64,000 nucleotides of DNA from Pedobacter metabolipauper (GTDB taxonomy: Bacteria; Bacteroidota; Bacteroidia; Sphingobacteriales; Sphingobacteriaceae). Shown piece after piece: positions 17,657-26,458 of the stretch (positions are counted from its first letter, which is position 1; every line of letters begins with the position of its first letter). The position numbers were made by a program, and so were the translations under genes. The DNA lies in contig NZ_SNYC01000005.1 in NCBI RefSeq assembly GCF_004362715.1, positions 869,781 through 933,780 of the forward strand, in the 5' to 3' direction. The notes below the pieces were generated by a model, which was not told the DNA's origin, did not search any database, and saw only the letters and a program-made list of their open reading frames with translations.

Positions 17657-18967
17657 CTAATCTTCAATTTTTGAATGATGCTTCGTATCCTTCATGGTCG
17701 TATACAACACCAGCGAGATTAAAATGCAAAAACTGACATACCAGTAAAAATAACTTTCATGGCCAATACCTTTAAACCATAAAGCAAGGTACTCAGCCGT
17801 TCCCCCAAAGATGGCGACAGTTAATGCATATGGAAGTCCAACACCTAAAGCCCGGATATGTGCCGGAAACAATTCCGCTTTTACGACTGCATTAATGCTG
17901 GTATAACCGCTAACGATAATTAAGGCACCGATCATCAATAAAAAGATAAGTGTAGTATTGGTTTCTGAAGTTAATGTGATTAAAATTGGATATGTACACA
18001 AAGTACCCAAAACACCAAAACCGATCAGCAAGGGTTTTCTGCCAATTTTATCAGATAACAAACCAAATAAAGGCTGTAAAATAGCGAATATCAATAGAGA
18101 AGAAAAAGACAAGATAGTCGACTTCTCCTTACTCAGATGAACCGTATTCACTAAAAATTTCTGCATGTACGTACTGAAGGTGTAAAACGCAATGGTGCCA
18201 CCAAGCGTTAAGCCCATTACTGTTAAAACTTCTTTGGGATATTTTAATAATGCCCTGATCCCTGTTTTCTCTGCAACTACTGTTTTCTGTGCGTTAAAAA
18301 CCGCAGTTTCCGCAATGTGCCTTCTTAAATATAAAGCGATAAAGGAAAGTATGGCACCTATGAAAAAAGGAATGCGCCAACCCCAGGCGTGTAACTCTTC
18401 AGAAGTAAGCAGCCAGTTTTGTAAGATCAATTGAATTCCGAGTGCCAATAGCTGTCCGCCGATTAATGTAACATATTGAAAACTGGAATAAAATCCACGA
18501 TGTTTTTTAGTCGCCATTTCACTTAAATACGTAGCTGACGTTCCATATTCACCACCCGTGCTCAGGCCTTGAATTAGCCGGGCAAAAAGAAGTAAGAATG
18601 GTGCAGCAATTCCGATCTGATTGTATCCTGGCGTTAAGCCAATAATTAACGAACCAATAGCCATGATCAGTACCGATAAAGCCATTGATCTTTTTCTGCC
18701 ATATTTATCTGCAATGCCGCCAAACAACCATCCCCCTATTGGACGCATTAAAAAGCCTACAGCAAAAATACCTGCCGTATCCAAAAGCTGGGCAGTTGGA
18801 TTACTGTTTGGGAAGAACACCGGAGAGAAATATAATGCAAATGCAGAATAGCTATACCAATCGTACCACTCTACCAGATTGCCAATGGAACCGCCAAAAA
18901 TAGATTTCAGTCTGTATTCAACATCTTTAATTTCATCCTTTTCAATAACTTCTACCGTTTTATTCAT
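17657..18967 (-). CDS. MFS transporter, metabolite:H+ symporter type
   Basis: The 436-residue protein has twelve predicted membrane helices. The N-terminal GNLVEWYDWYSYSAFALYFS is the hallmark of the metabolite:H+ symporter branch (ProP, KgtP, ShiA). Motif A appears as GGIADKYGRKRSM and again in the second half as GLLSDKIGRKPLL. It probably takes up an organic acid or compatible solute with protons; the substrate cannot be read from sequence. It stands alone between the tRNA and a divergent methyltransferase gene. Confidence 0.9.
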   Translation of the reverse strand: MNKTVEVIEKDEIKDVEYRLKSIFGGSIGNLVEWYDWYSYSAFALYFSPVFFPNSNPTAQLLDTAGIFAVGFLMRPIGGWLFGGIADKYGRKRSMALSVLIMAIGSLIIGLTPGYNQIGIAAPFLLLFARLIQGLSTGGEYGTSATYLSEMATKKHRGFYSSFQYVTLIGGQLLALGIQLILQNWLLTSEELHAWGWRIPFFIGAILSFIALYLRRHIAETAVFNAQKTVVAEKTGIRALLKYPKEVLTVMGLTLGGTIAFYTFSTYMQKFLVNTVHLSKEKSTILSFSSLLIFAILQPLFGLLSDKIGRKPLLIGFGVLGTLCTYPILITLTSETNTTLIFLLMIGALIIVSGYTSINAVVKAELFPAHIRALGVGLPYALTVAIFGGTAEYLALWFKGIGHESYFYWYVSFCILISLVLYTTMKDTKHHSKIED

Positions 18968-19033
18968 GCATCCGTACTTTAGTCGTAAATTTGATAGTAA
19001 GCGTTCTATACAAACATAAAAGATTTACGTGCA

Positions 19034-19765
19034 ATGAAAGATAATTTTTCAACCCAGTCGGCAGAATATGCACAGTTTAGGCCGACATACCCAAAAGAGG
19101 TGTTCGACTTTATTTTATCCTTCGTTAAAGAAAAGGATATCGCCTGGGATTGCGCAACCGGCAACGGACAAGTAGCCCGGGAACTGGCCAAACATTTTAA
19201 GCAGGTTTTTGGTACAGACATTAGTGAAAATCAATTAAAAAATGCCGCCCGGCTGGATAACATATCTTATTTAAAGGAACCTTCAGAACACAGTTCCTTT
19301 AACGATAGTACCTTTGATTTAATCACCGTTGCCCAGGCTATTCACTGGTTTCAGTTTGATGCCTTTTATGCAGAAGTAAAAAGAACCTTAAAACCTGGCG
19401 GTATTTTCGCTGCTTTGGGTTATACGGTAATGCAGATTGATGAAAAAGTTGATGTAGTGATTACCAAATTGTATGATGATATTTTAGGAAAGTACTGGGA
19501 TGAAGAACGCCGTTACATTGAGCAGCAGTACAAAACCATCCCGTTTCCTTTTGAAGAGATGACAGCGCCTTCGTTCTTCATTAAAGCTTCCTGGAATTTT
19601 GAACAGCTGATTGGGTATTTGAATACCTGGTCATCTTTGCAGCACTATAAAAAAGCAAATGGCTCCAATCCTTTAGAACTTATACATGAAGACCTTAAAA
19701 AAGCATGGGGTGCTGACCTGCAGAAAGCCGTGCAATTTCCTATCTTACTGAGAATTGGGAGATAA
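19034..19765 (+). CDS. Class I SAM-dependent methyltransferase
   Basis: The 243-residue protein has a Rossmann-type methyltransferase core. Motif I is WDCATGNGQVAREL (about 38-51), then FGTDIS for the acidic ribose-binding position, and FDLITVAQAIHWF in the motif IV region. The last 90 residues carry the WxxEERRYIEQQY pattern seen in the group related to trans-aconitate methyltransferase and UbiE. The substrate is unknown. It lies alone, and its end is 13 bases from the convergent PAS-kinase gene. Confidence 0.85.
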   Translation: MKDNFSTQSAEYAQFRPTYPKEVFDFILSFVKEKDIAWDCATGNGQVARELAKHFKQVFGTDISENQLKNAARLDNISYLKEPSEHSSFNDSTFDLITVAQAIHWFQFDAFYAEVKRTLKPGGIFAALGYTVMQIDEKVDVVITKLYDDILGKYWDEERRYIEQQYKTIPFPFEEMTAPSFFIKASWNFEQLIGYLNTWSSLQHYKKANGSNPLELIHEDLKKAWGADLQKAVQFPILLRIGR

Positions 19766-19778
19766 AATCAGATCAATT

Positions 19779-22010
19779 CTAAAACTCGTTTAATGTATTG
19801 AGAAACTCAAGTGTAAACTCCGTTCCCTGATCAACTGAACTATTGATGGTAATAAAACCACCCAATGCTTCTACCTGGGTTTTAACCATGAACAAGCCCA
19901 TCCCCTTACCTTCCACATGCTGATGAAAACGTTTATAGAGACCAAAAACTTGTTCACTATATTTTTCAAGATCAATTCCAATTCCATTGTCTTTAAAGGT
20001 AATGAGCAAAGAATCTTCTGTAGTTTCACTTTTAATTTCAATAACAGGCAATGTTCCCGGTTGCCTGTATTTAATGCTATTTGCGATCAGGTTATAAAAG
20101 ATGCTGTATAAATAACTTTTAAGGGTCGATAATTCATCTCCCGCACTAAAGTCCATCCTGATCTCTACATTTTCTAAGTCAACCAGATCTTTAATGCTGA
20201 ATAAAATTTCATTGATAATTTTTGAGAGTACCACTTTCTCTTTTTTTTCACCGATTTGTCCCTTAACCTGCAAAACGTGATTCAGGTCCCGAATTACATT
20301 ATCCAGCTGATTTACGGATGCAGATAGAAATTTATTCAGATCTTTTACCTCATCTGAAACTGCGGCATGCTCACTCAATTCTGCTGTCAGGCCGATAATA
20401 TTGGCAACAGGTGCGCGCAGGTTATGAGAAACGATGTAAGAAAATTGCTCCAGATCCCTGTTCCGGTGCAAAATATCATCCATCATTTTAATGCGTTCCA
20501 AATCTGCCAGTTTACGCTCTGTAATATCTTTGAAGAACACAGACAGACCATTTGGGGACGGGTAGATACTAATTTCTAACCAAATATTCAGTTCATTATT
20601 AAAACGCTCGTAATGCTGCATGTTATTTTCTCTGGCAGACTGATAAAGCTTAATGTAAGAAATTGTGCCAATTGCATCCTGATAAATATCCCAAAGATTC
20701 TTTCCAATTACATCTTCGCGTTTTTTACCTAGAATGTGCTCTGCTTCTTTGTTCCAGTAGGTTATTATCCAGTCATGATCCAATGCATAAAAACCGTCTT
20801 TAATACTTTCGAGAATCAGGTTCTTTTCTTGTGCAGCTTTTAAAGCTTCAATTTCTGCCCGTTTCCTTACGTCAATATCCTGAAAACTTCCACCCAGTTT
20901 AATGCATTTACCATGTAAGAATTCTGCCTCTCCAATAATGCGGATCCAGCGATCGTTACCCTTAGCAGTTACAATTTCCAATTCCAGATCTACTGTAATT
21001 CCGTCTGAAATGGCTTCACTCATGTTTTGCATGATGGCTTTCCGGTTTAGGCCTTCTTTATAAAAGTCAACCGCCGTTTGCAAATCTGGCTGATAATCAT
21101 TTTCAACCTCGTGGATTTCTTTGGTCACCGCGGACCAGTACAGGGTATTATTTACCAGATCAAGTTCATAACTCCCTATCCGAGCCAGGTTATTGGCTTT
21201 ATCTAAAAGTTCTTCCAATGATCTTCTTTCATTTTCTGCCTGTATCCGCTCTGTATTGTCACTATAATTCATAATGAACGCATTGATGCTCTCGTCTTTA
21301 AGCAGGTTTGTGATCGTTCCTTCTGCAGAAATAAAGTGTCCCTGTTTATGCAAAAACCTAAAACGGAACGGGACCGGAACATCCGGAAACATCCGCAGCC
21401 GGTCTAAAACGGCCACATAATTCAACTGATCATCAGCATGGATATAAGTACTTACCTTTTTGCCGGCAAGTTCTATAAAAGAAAATCCGGTAAGTCTCTC
21501 TACCGAAGGACTCTGGTATACCCATTCTCCGTTTTCATTGAACAGGGTGATCGCATCGTGACTATTTTCAATCAATGCACGGAACAGGGTTTCATTGCGG
21601 ATCAGTTCTTCCAGATTTTTCTGATGGTCCTTGATCAGGCCAAATTTATCAAGGGCATTTTGTAAGGCTGTTGGTAACCGTTCCAGCCTGTCCTTTAAAA
21701 TGTAATCATCTGCTCCTCTTTTAATGATGTCAACAGCAAACTCTTCGGAAATGGTCGCCGTGATCAGAATGAAAGGGATCTTTAAGCCTGTTTTCTGAAA
21801 AATAGACAGCGCTTCATAGGAGTTAAAGGATGGCAGAGAATGATCTGAAAGGACCACATCAGGCATAAACTCTGATAATCCCTTAATAAAATTCTCCCGG
21901 TTATCTACTACCAATCCAACAAAATCAAGCTTGCTTTTTCTCAGGAACCGGCTTACCAGTTCTGCATCACTGTGTACATCTTCAAGGTGTAAAATTCTCA
22001 ACTTATTCAT
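19779..22010 (-). CDS. Cytoplasmic receiver-PAS-PAS-PAS histidine kinase
   Basis: The 743-residue protein has no membrane segment. Domain order: receiver (1-120, Asp56 in VLSDHSLP), PAS (about 140-260), PAS/PAC (about 270-390), PAS (about 395-515), HisKA-like (SHNLRAP) and HATPase (NSIKYR, DNGIGI, GKGMGL). The receiver sits at the N-terminus, so its kinase output is probably gated by phosphorylation from another kinase. It is the third gene after the repeat-rod kinase and a single-domain receiver, 42 bases after the latter. Together they suggest a cytoplasmic phosphorelay; PAS ligands are unknown. Confidence 0.92.
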   Translation of the reverse strand: MNKLRILHLEDVHSDAELVSRFLRKSKLDFVGLVVDNRENFIKGLSEFMPDVVLSDHSLPSFNSYEALSIFQKTGLKIPFILITATISEEFAVDIIKRGADDYILKDRLERLPTALQNALDKFGLIKDHQKNLEELIRNETLFRALIENSHDAITLFNENGEWVYQSPSVERLTGFSFIELAGKKVSTYIHADDQLNYVAVLDRLRMFPDVPVPFRFRFLHKQGHFISAEGTITNLLKDESINAFIMNYSDNTERIQAENERRSLEELLDKANNLARIGSYELDLVNNTLYWSAVTKEIHEVENDYQPDLQTAVDFYKEGLNRKAIMQNMSEAISDGITVDLELEIVTAKGNDRWIRIIGEAEFLHGKCIKLGGSFQDIDVRKRAEIEALKAAQEKNLILESIKDGFYALDHDWIITYWNKEAEHILGKKREDVIGKNLWDIYQDAIGTISYIKLYQSARENNMQHYERFNNELNIWLEISIYPSPNGLSVFFKDITERKLADLERIKMMDDILHRNRDLEQFSYIVSHNLRAPVANIIGLTAELSEHAAVSDEVKDLNKFLSASVNQLDNVIRDLNHVLQVKGQIGEKKEKVVLSKIINEILFSIKDLVDLENVEIRMDFSAGDELSTLKSYLYSIFYNLIANSIKYRQPGTLPVIEIKSETTEDSLLITFKDNGIGIDLEKYSEQVFGLYKRFHQHVEGKGMGLFMVKTQVEALGGFITINSSVDQGTEFTLEFLNTLNEF

Positions 22011-22052
22011 ATTATTTCTCTTAGTTCATTATAGAGGGGTTTATTATATAAA

Positions 22053-22496
22053 TTATGTTTGAGGGGTATTGTTGATTACCAGCCAGTAAAAGCCCAGTTC
22101 AGCAATTGTTTTTGAAAAATTATCAAAGCCTACCGGCTTTACTACGTAACTGTTTACGCCCAGCTTATGGCTTTCTAAGATATCTTGCTCCTGCTTGGAT
22201 GAGGTCATCATCACAACCGGGATCAACCGCGTTCGTTCATCGCTTTTAATGATCCGCAATACTTCCAGGCCGCTCACCTTTGGCATTTTTAGGTCCAGAA
22301 AGATGACCTTGGGCATATTGTCCATGTTCCTGCCTTCAAACTCTCCTTTGCAAAAGATAAAGTCAAGTGCCTGGGCACCATCAATTAAATGGATCAGGTT
22401 GTTGGCAAGGTTATGTTTTTTAAGTGCCCTGATCGTAAGCATGGCGTCTGATTTGTTATCTTCAACCAGTAGAATTTGTATCGCTGTATCCTGCAT
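22053..22496 (-). CDS. Single-domain response regulator (Rcp1-like)
   Basis: The protein from the ATG at 22496 has 147 residues and is a stand-alone receiver: acidic pocket E12-D13, phospho-acceptor Asp68 (IFLDLKMP), conserved Thr in VVMMTSS and Lys in YVVKPV. It has no output domain. This form resembles Rcp1, the partner of cyanobacterial phytochromes, common beside cytoplasmic kinases. An upstream in-frame ATG (22568) would add 24 residues overlapping the end of the preceding kinase gene; I prefer the start at 22496 because the receiver fold begins there. It likely carries phosphate between the two flanking kinases. Confidence 0.88.
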   Translation of the reverse strand: MQDTAIQILLVEDNKSDAMLTIRALKKHNLANNLIHLIDGAQALDFIFCKGEFEGRNMDNMPKVIFLDLKMPKVSGLEVLRIIKSDERTRLIPVVMMTSSKQEQDILESHKLGVNSYVVKPVGFDNFSKTIAELGFYWLVINNTPQT

Positions 22497-22527
22497 TGAT
22501 TTGTATATTCTTTTTATAATCGTATAA

Positions 22528-24405
22528 TTATGTATTTGGAAGAGAAATGTAGAAACAAGCGCCTTCATTTACTTTTCCTTCTGCCCAAACCTTACCATTG
22601 TGTTTGGTAATGATCCGTTTAATGATTGCTAGTCCGACCCCGGTACCTTCAAACTCATTGCTGCTGTGCAGGCGCTGAAAAACACCGTAAAGCTTATCAT
22701 AGTACTGCATATCAAAACCGGCACCGTTGTCTTTTACATAAAACACACAATGCGGCCCCTCAATATAAGAACCGATCTCTATAATGGCATCTTTAGTTTT
22801 TCCGGTGTACTTAAAGGCATTGGAAATCAGGTTAATAAATACCTGCTTCAGTAAGTGCTTATCTCCTTTAATATCACAAAGTGGCTTCATGTCTAACTGA
22901 ACATCCCTGTCCGGGTACTGCAGTCTCAATTCTGAGATAATGTTTTCTATGAGTTCTTTGATCCCTACGGTAACCATAGAAATGTTCTGCTTACCAACCC
23001 GTGAAAATTCAAGCAGGTTATCAATCAGTTCGCTCATTTTTATAGAGTTGCTGACTATTTCATCCAGCACCTCTTTTGCGTCTGAATCCAATTGATCCAG
23101 ATAATCTTCTACCAGGATTTGTGTAAAGCCATTAATTGCCCGGAGTGGGGCCCTTAAATCGTGTGATACCGAATAAGAAAAAGATTCCATTTCTTTATTC
23201 GCTGCTTCCAGCTGTACAGTTCGTTCTATGATCTTTTGTTCCAGACCAATATTTAATTCAACAATCTGCGATTCTGCTTTTTTCAGGTCTTCATTGGCAA
23301 TGATCAATTCTGCAGCACGGTTCTCTTTCTCCACATTTTGAAACGCGAGTTCTTTATTGGCAACGATCAGTTCTGCGGCTCTGTTTTCCTTCTCTTCATT
23401 TTGAAAAGCGAGTTCCTTATTGGCTATGATTAGCTCTGCAGCCCTATTTTCTTTCTCTTCATTTTGAAAAGCGAGTTCCTTATTGGCAATGACCAGTTCC
23501 GCGGCACGGTTTTCTTTCTCTTCGTTCTGAAATAAAAGTTCCTTATTCGCAATGATCAGTTCGGCAGCACGGTTCTCTTTCTCTTCATTCTGAAAGGCCA
23601 GTTCTTTATTGGCGATGACCAGTTCGGCAGCACGGTTTTCTTTTTCTTCATTCTGGAATACCAATTCTTTATTCGCAATGATCAGTTCGGCTGCACGGTT
23701 CTCTTTCTCTTCATTCTGAAAGGCCAGTTCTTTATTGGCGATGACCAGTTCGGCAGCACGGTTCTCTTTCTCTTCATTCTGAAACGCCAGTTCCTTATTG
23801 GCTATAACCAACTCAGCGGCACGGTTCTCTTTCTCTTCATTTTGAAAAACAAGTTCCTTATTGGCGATAACCAGCTCTGCGGCACGGTTCTCTTTCTCTT
23901 CATTTTGAAAAACAAGTTCCTTATTCGCAATGATCAACTCGGCAGCACGATTCTCTTTCTCTTCATTTTGGAAACCAAGCTCTTTATTGGCAATAACCAG
24001 TTCTGCCGCACGGTCCTTTTTCTCTTCCTTCTGATAAGCAAGCTCCTTATTGGCTATTGCCAGTTCGGCAGCACGGTTCTCTTTTTCTTCATTTTGAAAA
24101 CCCAGTTCTTTATTGGCGATAACCAGTTCGGCAGCACGGTCTTTCTTTTCTTTACTTTGATAATCAAGTTCTTTATTTGCAATGACTAATTCTGCAGCAC
24201 GCTTTTCTTTTTCTACATTCTGATAGGCAAGTTCTTTATTTGCAATGATCAGCTCTGCTGCTCTTTCTTCTCTTTCTTCAATCTGAAAGGCTAATTCCTG
24301 ATTTGCGCTAATTAATTCGGCATCGCGTTTTTCCTCCTGTTTGTTTTGATAGGCGGCATCCTGATCTGTGATCAGAAACAGATCCCTTTTTTTTACTTTA
24401 GACAT
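22528..24405 (-). CDS. Soluble histidine kinase with a long tandem-repeat coiled coil
   Basis: The 625-residue protein has no signal peptide or membrane helix and no PAS or GAF domain. Residues 28-363 are sixteen tandem copies of a 21-residue unit made of AAEL(V/I)IANKEL followed by (A/V/L)FQNEEKENR, with a seventeenth degenerate copy (364-384). A linker leads into HisKA (SVSHDLRAP, His415) and HATPase (NAFKYT, DNGAGF, GTGVGL). Twenty-one residues are three heptads, so the repeats should form a continuous coiled coil. The rod takes the place of a sensor domain. It is the first gene of a three-gene set with a receiver and a PAS kinase. Input is unknown. Confidence 0.92.
   Translation of the reverse strand: MSKVKKRDLFLITDQDAAYQNKQEEKRDAELISANQELAFQIEEREERAAELIIANKELAYQNVEKEKRAAELVIANKELDYQSKEKKDRAAELVIANKELGFQNEEKENRAAELAIANKELAYQKEEKKDRAAELVIANKELGFQNEEKENRAAELIIANKELVFQNEEKENRAAELVIANKELVFQNEEKENRAAELVIANKELAFQNEEKENRAAELVIANKELAFQNEEKENRAAELIIANKELVFQNEEKENRAAELVIANKELAFQNEEKENRAAELIIANKELLFQNEEKENRAAELVIANKELAFQNEEKENRAAELIIANKELAFQNEEKENRAAELIVANKELAFQNVEKENRAAELIIANEDLKKAESQIVELNIGLEQKIIERTVQLEAANKEMESFSYSVSHDLRAPLRAINGFTQILVEDYLDQLDSDAKEVLDEIVSNSIKMSELIDNLLEFSRVGKQNISMVTVGIKELIENIISELRLQYPDRDVQLDMKPLCDIKGDKHLLKQVFINLISNAFKYTGKTKDAIIEIGSYIEGPHCVFYVKDNGAGFDMQYYDKLYGVFQRLHSSNEFEGTGVGLAIIKRIITKHNGKVWAEGKVNEGACFYISLPNT
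23317..24324 (-). repeat. Sixteen tandem 63-base repeats inside the kinase gene
   Basis: These 1008 bases encode sixteen in-frame 21-residue units. Neighbouring copies are nearly the same at base level, with units 7-16 the most uniform and the first five more divergent (for example [10 protein letters not shown] in unit 5). This suggests expansion by unequal exchange or slippage from the middle to the C-terminal side. It is not a CRISPR array, since the units are contiguous and coding. Confidence 0.95.
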
Positions 24406-24569
24406 AGAAATGGGTGCAAGAATAGCTTAGGCTTCTGCATTGTAATGTACTCATATATTATCGCTAAAGTATTAAATGGGTTAATTTTCTTTTAAAAATA
24501 TAACTGAAATTTAACACAATAAAAAAGATGTTTCCTTTACTAACAGTTAAAATAAATTGATACATTCAT

Positions 24570-24597
24570 GTAACGATTTGCGCTTATCCGAATCTTA
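24570..24597 (+). promoter_or_regulatory. Possible ECF-type promoter for the paralog pair
   Basis: GTAAC at 24570-24574 and AATCTTA at 24591-24597 have the same spacing (16 bases) as the clearer GCAAC/CGTCTTA pair at 25678-25705. The ATG is 37 bases after the -10-like element. The -10 element departs from CGTC, so confidence is low. Confidence 0.35.
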
Positions 24598-24631
24598 ATG
24601 CTGAAAACACTTGAATTCTTAGAACCTAACC

Positions 24632-25129
24632 ATGATCACAAAATCACTTTCCATCTTAGCCCTTAGCGGCAGTTTAATTTTATTGAGCAGTTTTACTCCT
24701 ACAAACAATGATCATCCAACCCAAATAGAGTCTGCAGCAACAGATAACTGCGATAAGATCATCAAATTTACAGCAAGTAAAGTCCGCAAAACAGATGGTA
24801 CCGAAATACCTATGAAAACTACGCTGACCATTTTCCCTAAAAAGAAACAGATTGATCTGAACAGTGAAGATGCGAATGGACAAAAAGGCGGATTCAGTAT
24901 GACCATCGAAAGTATGGAGTGCTCCATTAATGAAAAAATGGATGGCGGGTATGCAGTTTATAAATGCACCATTCCACAGGGTGATGACACAGCAAAGAAG
25001 ATGACCTTTACTTTAAAGATCATTGATGGAAAATGGACCGCCAAACCATCTGAAGGTGAGCAAACTGAATCTTCTGTAACCATAGAATTTGATAGTTTTG
25101 AAACTTTTAAAGACGCAGAAAAATCATGA
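24632..25129 (+). CDS. Small secreted protein, first of a tandem paralog pair
   Basis: The 165-residue protein has an N-terminal hydrophobic signal (ALSGSLILLSSF). The mature part shares with the next gene the pattern CDKIIKFTxxKV, TDG, KxxxIFPxKKQ, EC (S/T)xNEKMDxGYA and IDGKWTA. Three cysteines are present in the mature part. I recognise no family. Its stop overlaps the next start (ATGA), so the two are made together. An exported beta-rich domain of unknown role is the best description. Confidence 0.72.
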   Translation: MITKSLSILALSGSLILLSSFTPTNNDHPTQIESAATDNCDKIIKFTASKVRKTDGTEIPMKTTLTIFPKKKQIDLNSEDANGQKGGFSMTIESMECSINEKMDGGYAVYKCTIPQGDDTAKKMTFTLKIIDGKWTAKPSEGEQTESSVTIEFDSFETFKDAEKS

Positions 25130-25614
25130 TCAGAAACTTTTTTTCAGCGATAACAATTGGCGGCTGCCTGCTGCTATTGAGCAGTTTTACCAATTCAAAC
25201 GATGATCATGCAGCTTCACAAAAAGCTGTTGATCCCGGGAGCTGCGACAAGATCATCCGCTTTACAGGTACAAAAGTTCTTCAAACAGATGGTTCAAGTT
25301 TGCCGTGGAAAACGGTATTGGTTATTTTTCCCAATAAAAAACAAATGGACCTGAAAGCAGAAGATACCGATGGCAACAAGAGCGACATCAGCATGCAGAT
25401 CGAAAAAGCAGAATGTACATTTAATGAAAAAATGGATAGCGGCTATGCCTCTTATAAACTCAGCATGTCCAATAGAGATGGCAGCACAACAGCCAGCAGC
25501 ATGGTATTAAAGTTTATAGACGGGAAATGGACTGCCGGACTAGCGGAGGAAGAAAGGACGGAGAAGTCGATCAGGTTTGTATTCGATACCGTAGAAACCT
25601 TCAAAGAAGAGTAA
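25126..25614 (+). CDS. Small secreted protein, second of a tandem paralog pair
   Basis: The 162-residue protein is a diverged copy of its upstream neighbour, with the same order of shared motifs (CDKIIRFTGTKV, IFPNKKQMDL, AECTFNEKMDSGYA, FIDGKWTAG). The signal region is GGCLLLLSSFT. The copy retains two cysteines in the mature part (the CDKI and ECTF ones) but lacks the third found in its partner. Translation is coupled by a four-base overlap. The pair arose by tandem duplication; function unknown. Confidence 0.72.
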   Translation: MIRNFFSAITIGGCLLLLSSFTNSNDDHAASQKAVDPGSCDKIIRFTGTKVLQTDGSSLPWKTVLVIFPNKKQMDLKAEDTDGNKSDISMQIEKAECTFNEKMDSGYASYKLSMSNRDGSTTASSMVLKFIDGKWTAGLAEEERTEKSIRFVFDTVETFKEE

Positions 25615-25677
25615 TCCATTTTATCGCCTTGATTTACAATTTTTTAATGTTAAATTGCTTTATATTTCTAAGGCGAC

Positions 25678-25705
25678 GCAACTTTTTAAGGATTGCATCG
25701 TCTTA
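25678..25705 (+). promoter_or_regulatory. Probable ECF-type promoter for the GIN-domain operon
   Basis: GCAAC at 25678-25682 and CGTC at 25699-25702 are separated by 16 bases, the form of ECF sigma promoters (AAC at -35, CGTC at -10). The ATG at 25730 is 27 bases after the CGTC. The same stretch is also an imperfect inverted repeat (25669-25681 with 25693-25705), which could be a coincidence of the two elements or a regulator site. Confidence 0.5.
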
Positions 25706-25729
25706 TAGTTAAATCAATACTGTTCAAAA

Positions 25730-26458
25730 ATGAAAAGATTAATTCCTTTCCTGTTATGTGCCATGATTTGTGCAGCAGGTATACACACTTTTGCAAAATC
25801 AGAAATTACGATCAGCAAATCAGCCTTTAAAGAAGACCGGGATGTAAAAAACTTTAATGGTGTTGTTTCAGGCGGGCCAATTGACGTAGTCATTAAATTA
25901 GGCAGTACTGAAGGTCTGAGATTTGAAGGGGATGCAGAAGCCATTTCAACCCTGGTTACTGAAGTTAAAGGAAATATATTAATTATCCGTCCTAAAAACA
26001 GCTGGACCAGCTGGGCCAAAAAATACGAGAACAAAAAGATCACTGCTTACGTAACGGCAAAAGACATTACCAGCTTAACCATGAGCGGTAACGGCAGCAT
26101 CAAAGCAGAGGGCACACTTCATGCAACAGAATTTGCTGCTACTTTAAGTGGCTCAGGAACAATTAAAGCAAATATTGACACCGATGAACTGGTTGCCGTG
26201 ATCAGCGGTTCCGGAAGTTTAGCCCTTAGCGGTAAAGCAGACGAAGCCAGCGTGAACATTAGCGGGTCTGGAAAATTAGACGGAAAGACGCTTTCATTAA
26301 ATGAGCTATCCACCCGGATCAGCGGCTCCGGAAATGTGAATGTGAAAGTAGACGGATCAATATCAGCATTCATCATTGGTTCTGGTCACGTTTATTACAG
26401 TGGAAATGCTTCTGTTGAAAAAAAGGGCGTAGGCTCTGGCGGCGTAAGTAAGATCTGA
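25730..26458 (+). CDS. Secreted GIN-domain (DUF2807) protein
   Basis: The 242-residue protein starts with a signal peptide (FLLCAMICAAGIHTFA). The mature protein has the GIN domain pattern: FNGVVSGGPIDVVIK, then a beta-helix of short turns marked by Ser-Gly-Asn/Ser-Gly (MSGNGSI, LSGSGTI, ISGSGSL, ISGSGKL, ISGSGNV, IGSGHV). Such proteins are common in Bacteroidota and are often labelled putative autotransporter adhesin heads, though their job is not settled. Its TGA overlaps the next ATG by one base, so it is coupled to a serine hydrolase. Confidence 0.88.
   Translation: MKRLIPFLLCAMICAAGIHTFAKSEITISKSAFKEDRDVKNFNGVVSGGPIDVVIKLGSTEGLRFEGDAEAISTLVTEVKGNILIIRPKNSWTSWAKKYENKKITAYVTAKDITSLTMSGNGSIKAEGTLHATEFAATLSGSGTIKANIDTDELVAVISGSGSLALSGKADEASVNISGSGKLDGKTLSLNELSTRISGSGNVNVKVDGSISAFIIGSGHVYYSGNASVEKKGVGSGGVSKI

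Noticed and set aside
22497..22568. The 24-residue N-terminal extension of the single receiver.
   Set aside because: It overlaps the preceding kinase gene and precedes the start of the receiver fold, which fits the ATG at 22496.
23842..24189. A plus-strand open frame of 115 codons with repeated short units.
   Set aside because: It is the antisense shadow of the tandem repeats in the kinase gene; its own repeats mirror the 63-base unit.
23317..24324. A CRISPR-like array of 63-base repeats.
   Set aside because: Units are contiguous, without unique spacers, and are translated as a continuous coiled coil.
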